Below, piece after piece: positions 9,790 through 18,159 of a stretch of DNA of 64,000 nt. The translations under genes and the position numbers were made by a program. The DNA is from Sinimarinibacterium sp. NLF-5-8 (GTDB taxonomy: Bacteria > Pseudomonadota > Gammaproteobacteria > Nevskiales > Nevskiaceae): the NCBI RefSeq assembly GCF_010092425.1, contig NZ_CP048030.1:1178001-1242000 (forward strand), read 5' to 3'. How positions within the stretch are numbered: the stretch's first letter is position 1; every line of letters starts with the position of its first letter. The notes under the pieces were generated by a model. That model was not told the origin of the DNA. It worked only from the letters and a program-made list of their open reading frames with translations, and ran no database searches.

Positions 9790-12696
9790 TCAGCCCAGTT
9801 GAGCAATCAGCCCGCGCGCGCTGGCACGTTGCTGATCGTTGCCCTGAATGATGACTTCATCCAATAGCGAGCGTGCCATTTCGGCATCCCCCATATCCAC
9901 ATACGCGCGCGCCAGCTCCAGCTTGGTTTCGGCTTCGGCGCTGTCACCCGAGGCTCCCGCAGAAAACCCGGGATCCAGCGCATCCAGATCCACATCGTCG
10001 AGGCTCAGGGCTGCGGCGTCGGACGCAGGCACCGCAGCGGCATCGACATCCGCCAGTTCCGGGGCAACCGATAGCGCATCAAGGTCAATATCGTCCAGCG
10101 ACAGGGTCGGCGCCGCAGCGTCCGTGGCCATCTCCGGCGACGGCTCAAGCGAAAGATCATCCAGACCGGCCGTATCCAGACCAGCCGTATCCAGACCCGT
10201 CGCAGGGGCGTCGGCAGACGGCAGCTCCAGCGCGGGCTCATCCTGCCATTGCAGGCGATCGTGATCGGGACGCTCGGCCTCGGGGGGGTGCGGCGGCGTC
10301 AGATCAAAGTCCGACAGATCCAAATCCACCGTGGCACCGTCATCGTGCACAACCGCAGCCTCTGGCGTGGCACTCGGCGCGCTCAGATCAAAATCACTCA
10401 AGTCAAAGTCCAGCGCATGATCCGAATGCAAGTCGCTCTTGAGTGACAGGGCATCAGGCGCCTCGACGGTCGGCACCTCAAAGTCGCTGAGGTCAAAGTC
10501 CAGCATGGGCTCGCCCGCAGGCGTAGCCTTTTCAGGCGCTGCCGATGCAGGCGGTTCTGACAACACCGAACCCTGCGCTTGCGGCTGCGCCTGAAGCTCG
10601 GCTTGCAGCGCCGCCTGGAATGAAGCCTGCGGCTCCGGGCTGGGCGCGGGTGGTGTCTCGATCGCGGACGCATCCGCATCCGGTACAGCGTCACCATCCA
10701 GCGTCGGCAGGTCTGCAAACAATGCCGACTGCGGTGCAATCCGGCGCCCCATCTCGACGATCTTTTGCCACTGCTCGGCAGAGGCTTCATGCCTGAGCAC
10801 GGCGGCCAGCCGCTCGAATTCCTCGGCTTTGCCGCCCGCAAAATAGGCCTCGGCCAGCTTGGTGCGCAGCTCCATCCGCTTGGGCTGACGGGCAATGCCT
10901 TCTTCCAGAATCCGTGCGGCTTCGTCGAACAAGCCATAGGCGATGTGAAAATCCGCCTCGGACAACGGATCGTTGTCATTCAGGTCCAATTCCACCGTCT
11001 GCATCGCAAACTGATCGGTCAGATCAGTCTCCGGCGGCGGCGCTGCGGGCAGATCGCCCGTTTCGGACGGAGCAGGCTGATTCAGCGCGTTGGCATCCAG
11101 CAGCACGGTTTTGGTGAAATTGTCCAGATCATCATCGTGATCCGCCAAAGCCTCTGCAGCAGGCATTGCAGCAGGCGCCGCAGCGATCGGCTCTGGTGCC
11201 GGTGGCGGGGTATCGGCCGTTGCCTCCGGCGCGGGCTCACCGACAGATTTGCGCCGCCGTGCCAACAACCGGCTCATTCCCAGGGCAACCAATGCCAAGG
11301 TCAGCAGCCCCACAATCAGCGGAATCAGCAGTGTTTCGATCAGGCTCGGCTCGTTTTGCGACTGCATACGCTGCCGCCGAACCGGCGCAGCACCGTCATC
11401 GGTAATGCCCCGGGAGGTCGCAGCTTCGTTGGCATCCCGAGCAGACAAAAACCCGGCATCCTCATCTGCACGCAAGACATCTTCGGACGTTGCCGGTTCC
11501 GTTACCGGCGCCGTTGCCGATGGCGGCAAAGTGGACTCATCCACGCCGGCATGATCAGGCGCCTGTGCAGATCCATCGATGGCTTGCGATGCCTGCGTGG
11601 GCGTGGCCGCAGGCGCCGGTGATGGATCAGCCGTGGGCGCGGCTGTGGCCGTAGGGATGGCCGTGGGAACAGGCGTAGGAACAGGTGTGGGAACGGGCGT
11701 GGGGGTCGGCGTTGCTTTGCGCGGTGTTGCCGGTGCCCCTTGGTGCGGCTGACGTAACCGCTGGATCTGCGTGCGCGCGGCGGCAGCACTGACACTGCGC
11801 ATGGCCTCGGCTGACGGCACTTGCAGCGTGACGCCACGCTTGAGCTGGGTGATGCGGCCATTTTCAAACGCATGTGGGTTGGCGTTGTACAGCGCCAGCA
11901 TCACTTGATCCATGCCGACATTTGCCGGTTGCACGCGCTGCGCAATATTCCAAAGGGTTTGCCCGGCACCAATCGGTCCGTATTCGGAAGCAGGCGCGCG
12001 CGCGGCACCCGCAGCATCTGCCGCGGTTTCAGAGGCTTTCCGGGCGTTGCCGGAGTCTTCAAAAAACTGCGTCGGCGCCGTAGTGGGCGGTCGTGTATCC
12101 GGTTCAAAAAAGGCCGGTGAGTCGCTGCGGGTCGTGACACGATCCGGCTCGAAAAAATGGGTGGATGCGTCCGCAGCCACTGTGGGGATGGCCGTGGCCG
12201 TGACAACCGGTGCCGACACCGCCTCCGGCGCGGCGGCTGCAGGAATTGGACTGGCCTGCGCCGTCGGCGCGGCACTGGGCAGCGGCACACGACTCACCGG
12301 TGGCTGGTAGTCGGGCGGATCGAGCATGACCGTGTATTCCCGTACCACCCGACTTTGCCCGTCGCTGATTTCCAGCAGCAGGCTCATCACCGGCTCGCGC
12401 GCGAGCTGATCGCTGCGGATGACCACGCGCGGCGTGCTGCCGCCGATCACCGAGAACTGTAATCCTGTCAAAAACGCCGAGCGCTCAAGACCGACCCGGG
12501 CAAACTCGCTGGCGGGCGCCAATGCCACACGCACACCGGACAGTGTGCTGGCAGTGACATCATTCAGGGCGATACTGGCCTCAAAACGCTGATTCAGCCG
12601 TGAAGCGACATCAAGTTCGCCCAGCCCCAGTGCCGCCGCCGAGCCAGCCCAGAGCATCGGCGTCATCGCCGCCAACCCCGCAAGCGTGCGCTTCAT
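9790..12696 (-). CDS. fimV: FimV/TspA-type polar pilus assembly protein
   Basis: Large inner-membrane protein of 968 residues, the hub protein linked in Pseudomonas to type IV pilus assembly and polar organisation. Order of parts: signal peptide (1-22), the FimV N-terminal domain (about 23-130), a linker with three FFEP/FFED motifs (181, 197, 211), a LysM peptidoglycan-binding domain (about 239-294), a Pro-Val-Thr repeat (about 328-365) and one transmembrane helix (455-478). A very acidic cytoplasmic region with three LDFDLSDF-like units follows, and then the C-terminal TPR-like FimV domain (about 920-968). The first two-thirds of the cytoplasmic region is low complexity. A promoter-like region lies upstream. 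Confidence 0.93.
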   Translation of the reverse strand: MKRTLAGLAAMTPMLWAGSAAALGLGELDVASRLNQRFEASIALNDVTASTLSGVRVALAPASEFARVGLERSAFLTGLQFSVIGGSTPRVVIRSDQLAREPVMSLLLEISDGQSRVVREYTVMLDPPDYQPPVSRVPLPSAAPTAQASPIPAAAAPEAVSAPVVTATAIPTVAADASTHFFEPDRVTTRSDSPAFFEPDTRPPTTAPTQFFEDSGNARKASETAADAAGAARAPASEYGPIGAGQTLWNIAQRVQPANVGMDQVMLALYNANPHAFENGRITQLKRGVTLQVPSAEAMRSVSAAAARTQIQRLRQPHQGAPATPRKATPTPTPVPTPVPTPVPTAIPTATAAPTADPSPAPAATPTQASQAIDGSAQAPDHAGVDESTLPPSATAPVTEPATSEDVLRADEDAGFLSARDANEAATSRGITDDGAAPVRRQRMQSQNEPSLIETLLIPLIVGLLTLALVALGMSRLLARRRKSVGEPAPEATADTPPPAPEPIAAAPAAMPAAEALADHDDDLDNFTKTVLLDANALNQPAPSETGDLPAAPPPETDLTDQFAMQTVELDLNDNDPLSEADFHIAYGLFDEAARILEEGIARQPKRMELRTKLAEAYFAGGKAEEFERLAAVLRHEASAEQWQKIVEMGRRIAPQSALFADLPTLDGDAVPDADASAIETPPAPSPEPQASFQAALQAELQAQPQAQGSVLSEPPASAAPEKATPAGEPMLDFDLSDFEVPTVEAPDALSLKSDLHSDHALDFDLSDFDLSAPSATPEAAVVHDDGATVDLDLSDFDLTPPHPPEAERPDHDRLQWQDEPALELPSADAPATGLDTAGLDTAGLDDLSLEPSPEMATDAAAPTLSLDDIDLDALSVAPELADVDAAAVPASDAAALSLDDVDLDALDPGFSAGASGDSAEAETKLELARAYVDMGDAEMARSLLDEVIIQGNDQQRASARGLIAQLG
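10161..10205. repeat. 15-bp tandem repeat in fimV
   Basis: Three consecutive 15-bp units (CCAGACCGGCCGTAT, CCAGACCAGCCGTAT, then a diverged copy) encode the pentapeptide GLDTA repeated in the acidic part of FimV. The unit is a multiple of three, so copy-number change would alter protein length without a frameshift. Confidence 0.75.
11663..11710. repeat. 12-bp tandem repeat in fimV
   Basis: Four consecutive 12-bp units (GTGGGAACAGGC, GTAGGAACAGGT, GTGGGAACGGGC, then a diverged copy) encode a PVPT tetrapeptide repeat in the periplasmic linker after the LysM domain. Confidence 0.75.
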
Positions 12697-12719
12697 AGTT
12701 TCTCCCGGATCCTTACGCG

Positions 12720-12790
12720 GATTCCATATTCAGGAATCAGATTAAATAGCGCGCATAAACTGTTTATACCCTAAGCATTATTCTGCAAGC
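12720..12790 (-). promoter_or_regulatory. Candidate fimV promoter region with 13-bp palindrome
   Basis: The 111 bp between usg and fimV are AT-rich compared with the flanks. They contain the perfect palindrome ATAAACTGTTTAT (12755-12767). On the minus strand TATAAA (-10 like) overlaps it, with TTGCTT 18 bp further upstream as a weak -35. The palindrome would cover the -10 region. Start site and regulator are unknown. Confidence 0.35.
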
Positions 12791-12807
12791 AATATCAAAC
12801 TTCTGGT

Positions 12808-13824
12808 CTATAAATGCTGACGAATCAGGATTGCTGCGCAGTGGATGGCATTCTCCGCTGCCGCCACGCGCAGATTATCGGCCGTCAACCAGAATGCGAC
12901 ACTGTCGGGATGCGCGCCCCGACGCAGGCGCGCGACCCGCACAGCGAGACTGGCGGTGGCATCGGTCACCGGCGAAGGACATTCGGCAGCCGCCGATGAC
13001 TCGATCATCTCAACGCCTTCGATACCCCCCAGCAGCGCGCGCGCGGCAGCCACATCCAGCCCCTGGGCGCGGCATTCCACCTGCATCGCATAGCCATAAA
13101 AAATCCCGCTCTGAACCAGGGTGATCGCCATGGGCAGCTCAGGTTGTCCAAGCAGCGCGCGCGCGTCGGTCAGCGCCTGGCGTTCGCGCGCGGTCAGGCC
13201 ATCGGCACCGGCATCACCGATCTGGCCGTGGGTATTGAAGGCAATCTGCTGCGCAAAATGCCGGCGCGTGATGTAGCGGGCATTGAGCAGCGCGGTGGTT
13301 TCCTGCGCCAGATCCTGAAATGCCGGCAGGCCACTGTCAGAGACCGGCACCTGCACGGTGACATGCAGTGCCTGCAATGGATGGCGCCGATGCAACGGCG
13401 CCAGCGCGCGCAGCAAAGGCACCAGTACGCGCTCGGCGCTGGCAACGATGCCGCACTCGTTGAACCCCTCCAGCGCAGTGGGGTTGACCGCAGCAATCAC
13501 CCGCGGGATCGCAGCCTCCGGCCACGCCGCGCCGGTAGCGTCGATGACCACGCATCCGGCGTCTGCCGCGCGTTGTGCCTCGCTTCGCAGCGGCTGATCA
13601 TCTCCGGCCAGAAAGGCCAGCTGAACCTGGGCAAAGTTGAATTCGCGTGCATTGTCCAGCGGCTGCGCCTGCCCCATGAACTCCACACTTTGTGCAGCAT
13701 CGGGATCGACCACCAGCACGCTGAGTTCCCCCAACGGCAGACGCCGCTCGGCCAGCAGCTCCAGCAAGGCGCTTGCAATCGGGGTGTCTGCGCCGATGAT
13801 GGCGATATCAAAACGTTGTTCCAT
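12808..13824 (-). CDS. usg: Usg-1-like protein, aspartate-semialdehyde dehydrogenase family
   Basis: 338-residue homologue of aspartate-semialdehyde dehydrogenase with an N-terminal Rossmann start (FDIAIIGADTPIASALLELL) and the family dimerisation half. The motif around the catalytic Cys of true Asd (NCST-like) reads ECGIVASAER here. A Cys is present nearby but not in the normal motif, so enzymatic activity is doubtful, as for other Usg-1 proteins. Position upstream of fimV is conserved in Pseudomonas. The gene begins 6 bp after the response-regulator stop. Confidence 0.8.
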   Translation of the reverse strand: MEQRFDIAIIGADTPIASALLELLAERRLPLGELSVLVVDPDAAQSVEFMGQAQPLDNAREFNFAQVQLAFLAGDDQPLRSEAQRAADAGCVVIDATGAAWPEAAIPRVIAAVNPTALEGFNECGIVASAERVLVPLLRALAPLHRRHPLQALHVTVQVPVSDSGLPAFQDLAQETTALLNARYITRRHFAQQIAFNTHGQIGDAGADGLTARERQALTDARALLGQPELPMAITLVQSGIFYGYAMQVECRAQGLDVAAARALLGGIEGVEMIESSAAAECPSPVTDATASLAVRVARLRRGAHPDSVAFWLTADNLRVAAAENAIHCAAILIRQHL

Positions 13825-13830
13825 GGGGTC

Positions 13831-14997
13831 TCAATTCAGGTCCATGCCGCCGCGTACCCGGATCGGCTCGACCACTGTGCCGGGACGCAAGTTGTTGAGC
13901 CGTTGCAACAGGCTTGCCGTGACTTCAAAGCCGCGTGCGATCAGCAAGGTGCCGTTGGTCGCCTTGACGTCTGCAACGATGATCATGCCGGGTCGCAGAT
14001 TGGCCAGTGACACTGAATGCACTTCACGCCCGACATAGCCTTGATTGCAGACATCTTCGAGTGCCAGCAGCACGGAAGGATCATAACGGCCAGGGCGCGC
14101 TTTCAATTTGCCGAGAATCTCGATGGGGCTGTAGGCCGATGCATCCAGTTCATCAAAATCGAGGGCAACTCGGAGAATGTCTGCACCGTGGCGAACCACC
14201 GATGTGGCCTCCTCCTTGCTCAGTTGAAACGGTGCCATCGACGCGTTTTCGTCCTGCAACCGTGCGAGGATTGCGCGCGTCAGATCCAGACGCGGGATGT
14301 GTGCAAGCAGCGATTCGGTCAGCATTGCGGCCTTTTCGACCATGCGCTTTTCGCCCAGCCCCAGCGGCTGGCCACCATAGGCCTTATCGACCACTTCATC
14401 CGGCAGCGAGATTGCCCCCAGCGGCGAGAGCATCGCTGTCATTTCCAGCGCCCAGCGGTACTGCGGCAAAATCCGTTGCGCCAGTTCACCGGCCAGTTGC
14501 TTGATCCGTGAGGCGTAACCGAACACTTTGGGACTGGCCATCGCCAGCACATCGACTAAAACCTTGATGGTGCCGTTGAGCGTATCGCCCAGCAAAATGC
14601 GCTCGGCATTGATCAGCCGGTACTGGGTCAGTGCTGCCTGCAGGGTTTCCAGCAGCATCTCCTGCGGACACGGTTTGATCAGAAAGCGAAAAATCTGTCC
14701 TTCATTGATGGCGGTGACAGCCGAATCCAGATCGGCATGGCCGGTCAGCAAAATCCGCTGGGCGTCGGGCAGTTTGGCGCGCGCCTGCTTGAGAAACGCA
14801 GCCCCGTCCATGCCCGGCATCCGCATATCGGAAATGATGACCTGAACATCACGCCGGGCATCCAGAATCGTCAGTGCCTTGCTGCCGGAATCTGCCGAAA
14901 GCACCTCGAATTGCCGCCGCAGCAACAGCGTCAATCCTGACAGAACCTGGGGCTCGTCATCGACACACAGTACAACCGGCTTCAATTCTTCACTCAT
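13831..14997 (-). CDS. Response regulator with degenerate HD-type output domain
   Basis: 388 residues from the ATG at 14997 (an ATG at 15006 is also open). Receiver domain at 7-120, with acidic pocket D13/D14 and phospho-acceptor D57 in IISDMRMPGMDG. The rest resembles the helical HD/HD-GYP-type output of RpfG-like regulators (about 140-300). Where the catalytic HD and following IPD motifs are expected, the sequence reads MLSPLGAISLPDEVV, so metal-binding residues are missing. A C-terminal extension of about 60 residues (LRPGMIIVADV, EVTASLLQRL) follows. It lies directly downstream of the histidine kinase gene, its likely partner. Output is probably protein-protein signalling, not c-di-GMP hydrolysis. 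Confidence 0.8.
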   Translation of the reverse strand: MSEELKPVVLCVDDEPQVLSGLTLLLRRQFEVLSADSGSKALTILDARRDVQVIISDMRMPGMDGAAFLKQARAKLPDAQRILLTGHADLDSAVTAINEGQIFRFLIKPCPQEMLLETLQAALTQYRLINAERILLGDTLNGTIKVLVDVLAMASPKVFGYASRIKQLAGELAQRILPQYRWALEMTAMLSPLGAISLPDEVVDKAYGGQPLGLGEKRMVEKAAMLTESLLAHIPRLDLTRAILARLQDENASMAPFQLSKEEATSVVRHGADILRVALDFDELDASAYSPIEILGKLKARPGRYDPSVLLALEDVCNQGYVGREVHSVSLANLRPGMIIVADVKATNGTLLIARGFEVTASLLQRLNNLRPGTVVEPIRVRGGMDLN

Positions 14998-15006
14998 AGC
15001 TCGCAT

Positions 15007-16620
15007 TCAATTCAAAACAGCCGCGGCAACCGGTGACGCCACGACCTGCGGCAAGCGGATCGTAAACGTACTGCCCCGTCCCACCACCGAGTCCAGTTCC
15101 AATTGCCCCTGGTGCTGATCGACGATGATCGCACGCGCCAGCGCCAGTCCCTGACCGGTTCCCTTGCCCACCTCCTTGGTGGTGAAAAAGGGATCAAAAA
15201 TCCGTTCGCGGATCGTATCCGGAATTCCGCAGCCATTGTCCTGGATGGCAATCCACACATCATCCCCGGTAACGCCGGTTCGCAGGGTAATCTGCCCCGG
15301 CTCGGCCTGCTCGTCACTGCGCGCCGCAATTGCGTGACCGGCGTTGACCAGCAAATTGAGAATCACCTGACTCAGCTCACTGGCATAGCAAGCCACCATT
15401 GGCACCTCTCCCAGCTCAACACTGACCTGTGCCACAGATTTGAGTTCACTGTTGGCAATGGTCAGGGTGCTGGTGAGAATATGGTTGATATCGGCCATTT
15501 TGCGCTGACCTTTACCCGGATGCGCATATTCCTTCAAAGATCGCACAATCGTCGCCACCCGCTTGAGTCCGTCCAGCGCATGCGCCACCGATTGCGGCAT
15601 CTGCTCGGCCAGAAAGTCCCAGTCGGCCTGTTTGCGCGCGCGCAGGAACCGTTCGGACAACTGCGTCACCGGCAGCACACCGGAAGCCGCCTGCCGGATA
15701 TCGGCATCAACCCCCTCGACCAGACCACAAACATCTTCGACGCTCTGCTTGAGGAAAAAACAATTGTCACTGGCAAACTGGATCGGAGTGTTGATCTCAT
15801 GCGCCACGCCGGCCGCCAGACGGCCGATCGCCTCCAGTTTCTGAGCCTGGCGCAGTTCGATTTCGACCTTGCTGCGCTGCTCCATTTCATCACGCAATTG
15901 GCTGTTGAGTTTTTGCAGCGCCTCGGTGCGCGACTGCACGCGCGCATCCAGCGTGCGGTTGCTCTCGGCAAGCTGGGCATCGGCATCAGCAACGATCTGA
16001 AGATATTGCCGCACCATGCCGCTGATCCACAGCCATGCCGCCGCCAGTGCCAGCAGCAGCGCCAGTCCCAACACGCCGACGATGGCCACTTGCTGCTGCT
16101 GCAAGCGCAGCCGCTGCCGGCCTTGTTGCAGCAACTGCTGGCTCAAATCCGCCAGCGAGGTCTCGACCTGCTGCAACAAGCCTTGATATTGGGGATCGCT
16201 GAGCATTGCCAGCGCGGCGTCGTGGCGTCCCTGCCTGAGCAGCACAAACGCGGCCTGTTCAGCCTGCGTCGCAGCAGCGCCCGCCGCCCACAGCGGCGAG
16301 CGCTGGATCGAACCATCACTGGCAACGCTCACCACCCGGCGCAAGGTGTTGACATAGGCCGGCTCTGCGCGCCGATACGCATCGATCCATTGTGTCTGGC
16401 CGGTTTCAACGGCAAGCCGGGCCGTTTTTGAAAGCTGTTCACGCTGCGCCAGCAATTGTCCGCTCAAAAAGCGCAACTCCAGTTCCTGCGCCACCATCGC
16501 ATGCACATCGCGATAGCTCAGCCAGGTGGCCGCTGCACCCGCCATCAGCAACAGCAACAGCAGCAGCACGCCAACGATCAACGCATACATTGGCGGCGAA
16601 CGCCGCGCATCGAGCCGCAT
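15007..16620 (-). CDS. Membrane sensor histidine kinase
   Basis: 537 residues: a first transmembrane helix (12-33), a periplasmic sensor of about 140 residues rich in Gln/Ala helices, a second helix (178-200), a coiled-coil (about 210-260) and the phospho-acceptor H273 in GVAHEINTP. The ATPase domain follows, with N box [12 protein letters not shown]1 DNGCGIP, F box DPFFTTK and G2 GTGQGLALA. All catalytic motifs are intact. The stop lies next to the start of the response regulator gene, so the two form an operon. The sensed signal cannot be read from the sequence. Confidence 0.92.
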   Translation of the reverse strand: MRLDARRSPPMYALIVGVLLLLLLLMAGAAATWLSYRDVHAMVAQELELRFLSGQLLAQREQLSKTARLAVETGQTQWIDAYRRAEPAYVNTLRRVVSVASDGSIQRSPLWAAGAAATQAEQAAFVLLRQGRHDAALAMLSDPQYQGLLQQVETSLADLSQQLLQQGRQRLRLQQQQVAIVGVLGLALLLALAAAWLWISGMVRQYLQIVADADAQLAESNRTLDARVQSRTEALQKLNSQLRDEMEQRSKVEIELRQAQKLEAIGRLAAGVAHEINTPIQFASDNCFFLKQSVEDVCGLVEGVDADIRQAASGVLPVTQLSERFLRARKQADWDFLAEQMPQSVAHALDGLKRVATIVRSLKEYAHPGKGQRKMADINHILTSTLTIANSELKSVAQVSVELGEVPMVACYASELSQVILNLLVNAGHAIAARSDEQAEPGQITLRTGVTGDDVWIAIQDNGCGIPDTIRERIFDPFFTTKEVGKGTGQGLALARAIIVDQHQGQLELDSVVGRGSTFTIRLPQVVASPVAAAVLN

Positions 16621-16702
16621 CAGCGCAGCCTCATCGGCGATGCGCGCGGCAGCGTCGACACGGGCTGAACATCAACAAGCAAACGGTGCACGGGCCGCAC
16701 GC

Positions 16703-17884
16703 TTAGAACGTATCGCTCGGCACGCGCACGCAGCCTTCCATCAAAATGCGCGCGCTGCGGGACATCACGGCTTTTTTGGCAATCCACTGGCCGTTTTCCT
16801 GCACCGCCTGCGCGCCCACGCGCAAGGTGCCGGACGGATGACCAAAGCGCACGGCATCGCGCGCGCCGCCGCCAGCCGCAAGATTGACCAGCGTGCCGGG
16901 AATCGCCGCCGCCGTGCCGATGGCCACCGCACAGGTGCCCATCATCGCGTGGTGCAGTTTGCCCATCGACAGCGCGCGCACCAGCAAGTCCACATCTTCA
17001 GCTTTGATCTGCTTACCACTGGAAGCGGTATAGCTCTTGGGCGTCGAAACAAAGGCAATTTTGGGCGTGTGCTGGCGCGTGGCGGCTTCTTCCGGGGTTT
17101 TGATCAAACCCATTTTCAGCGCACCGGCAATGCGGATCTGCTCAAAACGCTTGAGTGCAGCGGCATCGCTGTTGATGTTTTCGCGCAGTTCGGTGCCGGT
17201 GTAGCCAATGTCCTGCGCGTTGACAAACACGGTGGGAATCCCGGCGGTGATCATGGTGGCCTTGAATGTGCCGACGCCGGGGACTTCAAGATCATCGACC
17301 AGATGACCGGTGGGGAACATCGCCCCATCGCTTTCATCGGACGGGTCCATGAACTCCAGCACGATTTCTGCCGCCGGAAAGGTCACGCCGTCGAGTTCAA
17401 AATCGCCGGTTTCCTGTACTTGCCCGTTGCTGATCGGCACATGCGCGATGATGGTTTTTTTGATGTTGGCCTGCCAGATGCGCACCACACAGGTGCCGTT
17501 TTGTGGAACGCGCGCGGGGTCTATCAATCCGGCATGAATCGCAAACGCACCGGCGCCGGTGGACAGGTTGCCGCAGTTGCCGCTCCAGTCCACAAAGGCT
17601 TTGTCAATGGAGATTTGCCCATACAGGTAATCCACATCGTGATCGGGCACGCTGCTCTTGGACAAAATCACACACTTGGAGGTGCTGGACGTGGCGCCGC
17701 CCATGCCGTCGATATGGGCGGCATACGGATCGGGCGAGCCAATCACGCGCATGAACAATTTATCGCGCGCCGCACCGGGCTGGCGGCAGGCCTCGGGTAA
17801 ATCGTCCAGCTTGAAAAAAACGCCTTTGGAAGTGCCGCCACGCAAATAGGTGGCAGGGATTTTCATTTGCGGTGCAGTGCTCAT
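16703..17884 (-). CDS. prpF: 2-methylaconitate cis-trans isomerase
   Basis: 393-residue PrpF-family protein (diaminopimelate-epimerase-like fold). In the AcnD form of the methylcitrate cycle it isomerises 2-methylaconitate during propionate breakdown. K70 (SSTSKCVIL) and C104 (SGNCGN) keep the spacing of the active-site Lys and Cys of characterised PrpF. It is oddly alone: prpB, prpC and acnD are absent from the window. Its neighbours are der and a two-component system. Related tautomerases such as 4-oxalomesaconate tautomerase share the fold, so the exact substrate is not certain. Confidence 0.85.
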   Translation of the reverse strand: MSTAPQMKIPATYLRGGTSKGVFFKLDDLPEACRQPGAARDKLFMRVIGSPDPYAAHIDGMGGATSSTSKCVILSKSSVPDHDVDYLYGQISIDKAFVDWSGNCGNLSTGAGAFAIHAGLIDPARVPQNGTCVVRIWQANIKKTIIAHVPISNGQVQETGDFELDGVTFPAAEIVLEFMDPSDESDGAMFPTGHLVDDLEVPGVGTFKATMITAGIPTVFVNAQDIGYTGTELRENINSDAAALKRFEQIRIAGALKMGLIKTPEEAATRQHTPKIAFVSTPKSYTASSGKQIKAEDVDLLVRALSMGKLHHAMMGTCAVAIGTAAAIPGTLVNLAAGGGARDAVRFGHPSGTLRVGAQAVQENGQWIAKKAVMSRSARILMEGCVRVPSDTF

Positions 17885-17919
17885 AGATTTTCCATCGTTG
17901 ATTCAAAAAACCGCGCGCG

Positions 17920-18069
17920 TTATTTGAGCACTGGGCTCAAGCGCAATGCGGTCAGCCGGCTAATGGTAGCGATTCGCTGACGTTGCAGCACGCGCGCGTG
18001 CTGCGCGTGACTTTCAGCCGCTGCAAAACTTCCCTGCTCCCACATGCGCGCGCGGCAGTCCCGATCCAT
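17920..18069 (-). CDS. Possible small ORF downstream of der (doubtful)
   Basis: The 275 bp between prpF and der contain one open frame on the same strand. It could start with ATG at 18069 and encode 49 residues (MDRDCRARMWEQGSF...). The frame stays open upstream of this ATG for about 17 codons, containing two more Cys (C..P..FC). No family is recognised, GC at third positions is modest, and no strong ribosome site is seen. It may be chance or a gene remnant. Confidence 0.2.
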   Translation of the reverse strand: MDRDCRARMWEQGSFAAAESHAQHARVLQRQRIATISRLTALRLSPVLK

Positions 18070-18159
18070 CCATTGCCCGCCGCAAAAACGGGCTGGCTGA
18101 CAGCCGCCGTGCGCTGATCAGGTTTCAAGTGCGCCCCGCGCGCGCAAAACGCTTTGGCT

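Noticed and set aside
11640-11715. Short repeats in fimV as a possible CRISPR or satellite array
   Set aside because: Units are 12 bp, contiguous without spacers, and in frame within a low-complexity protein linker.
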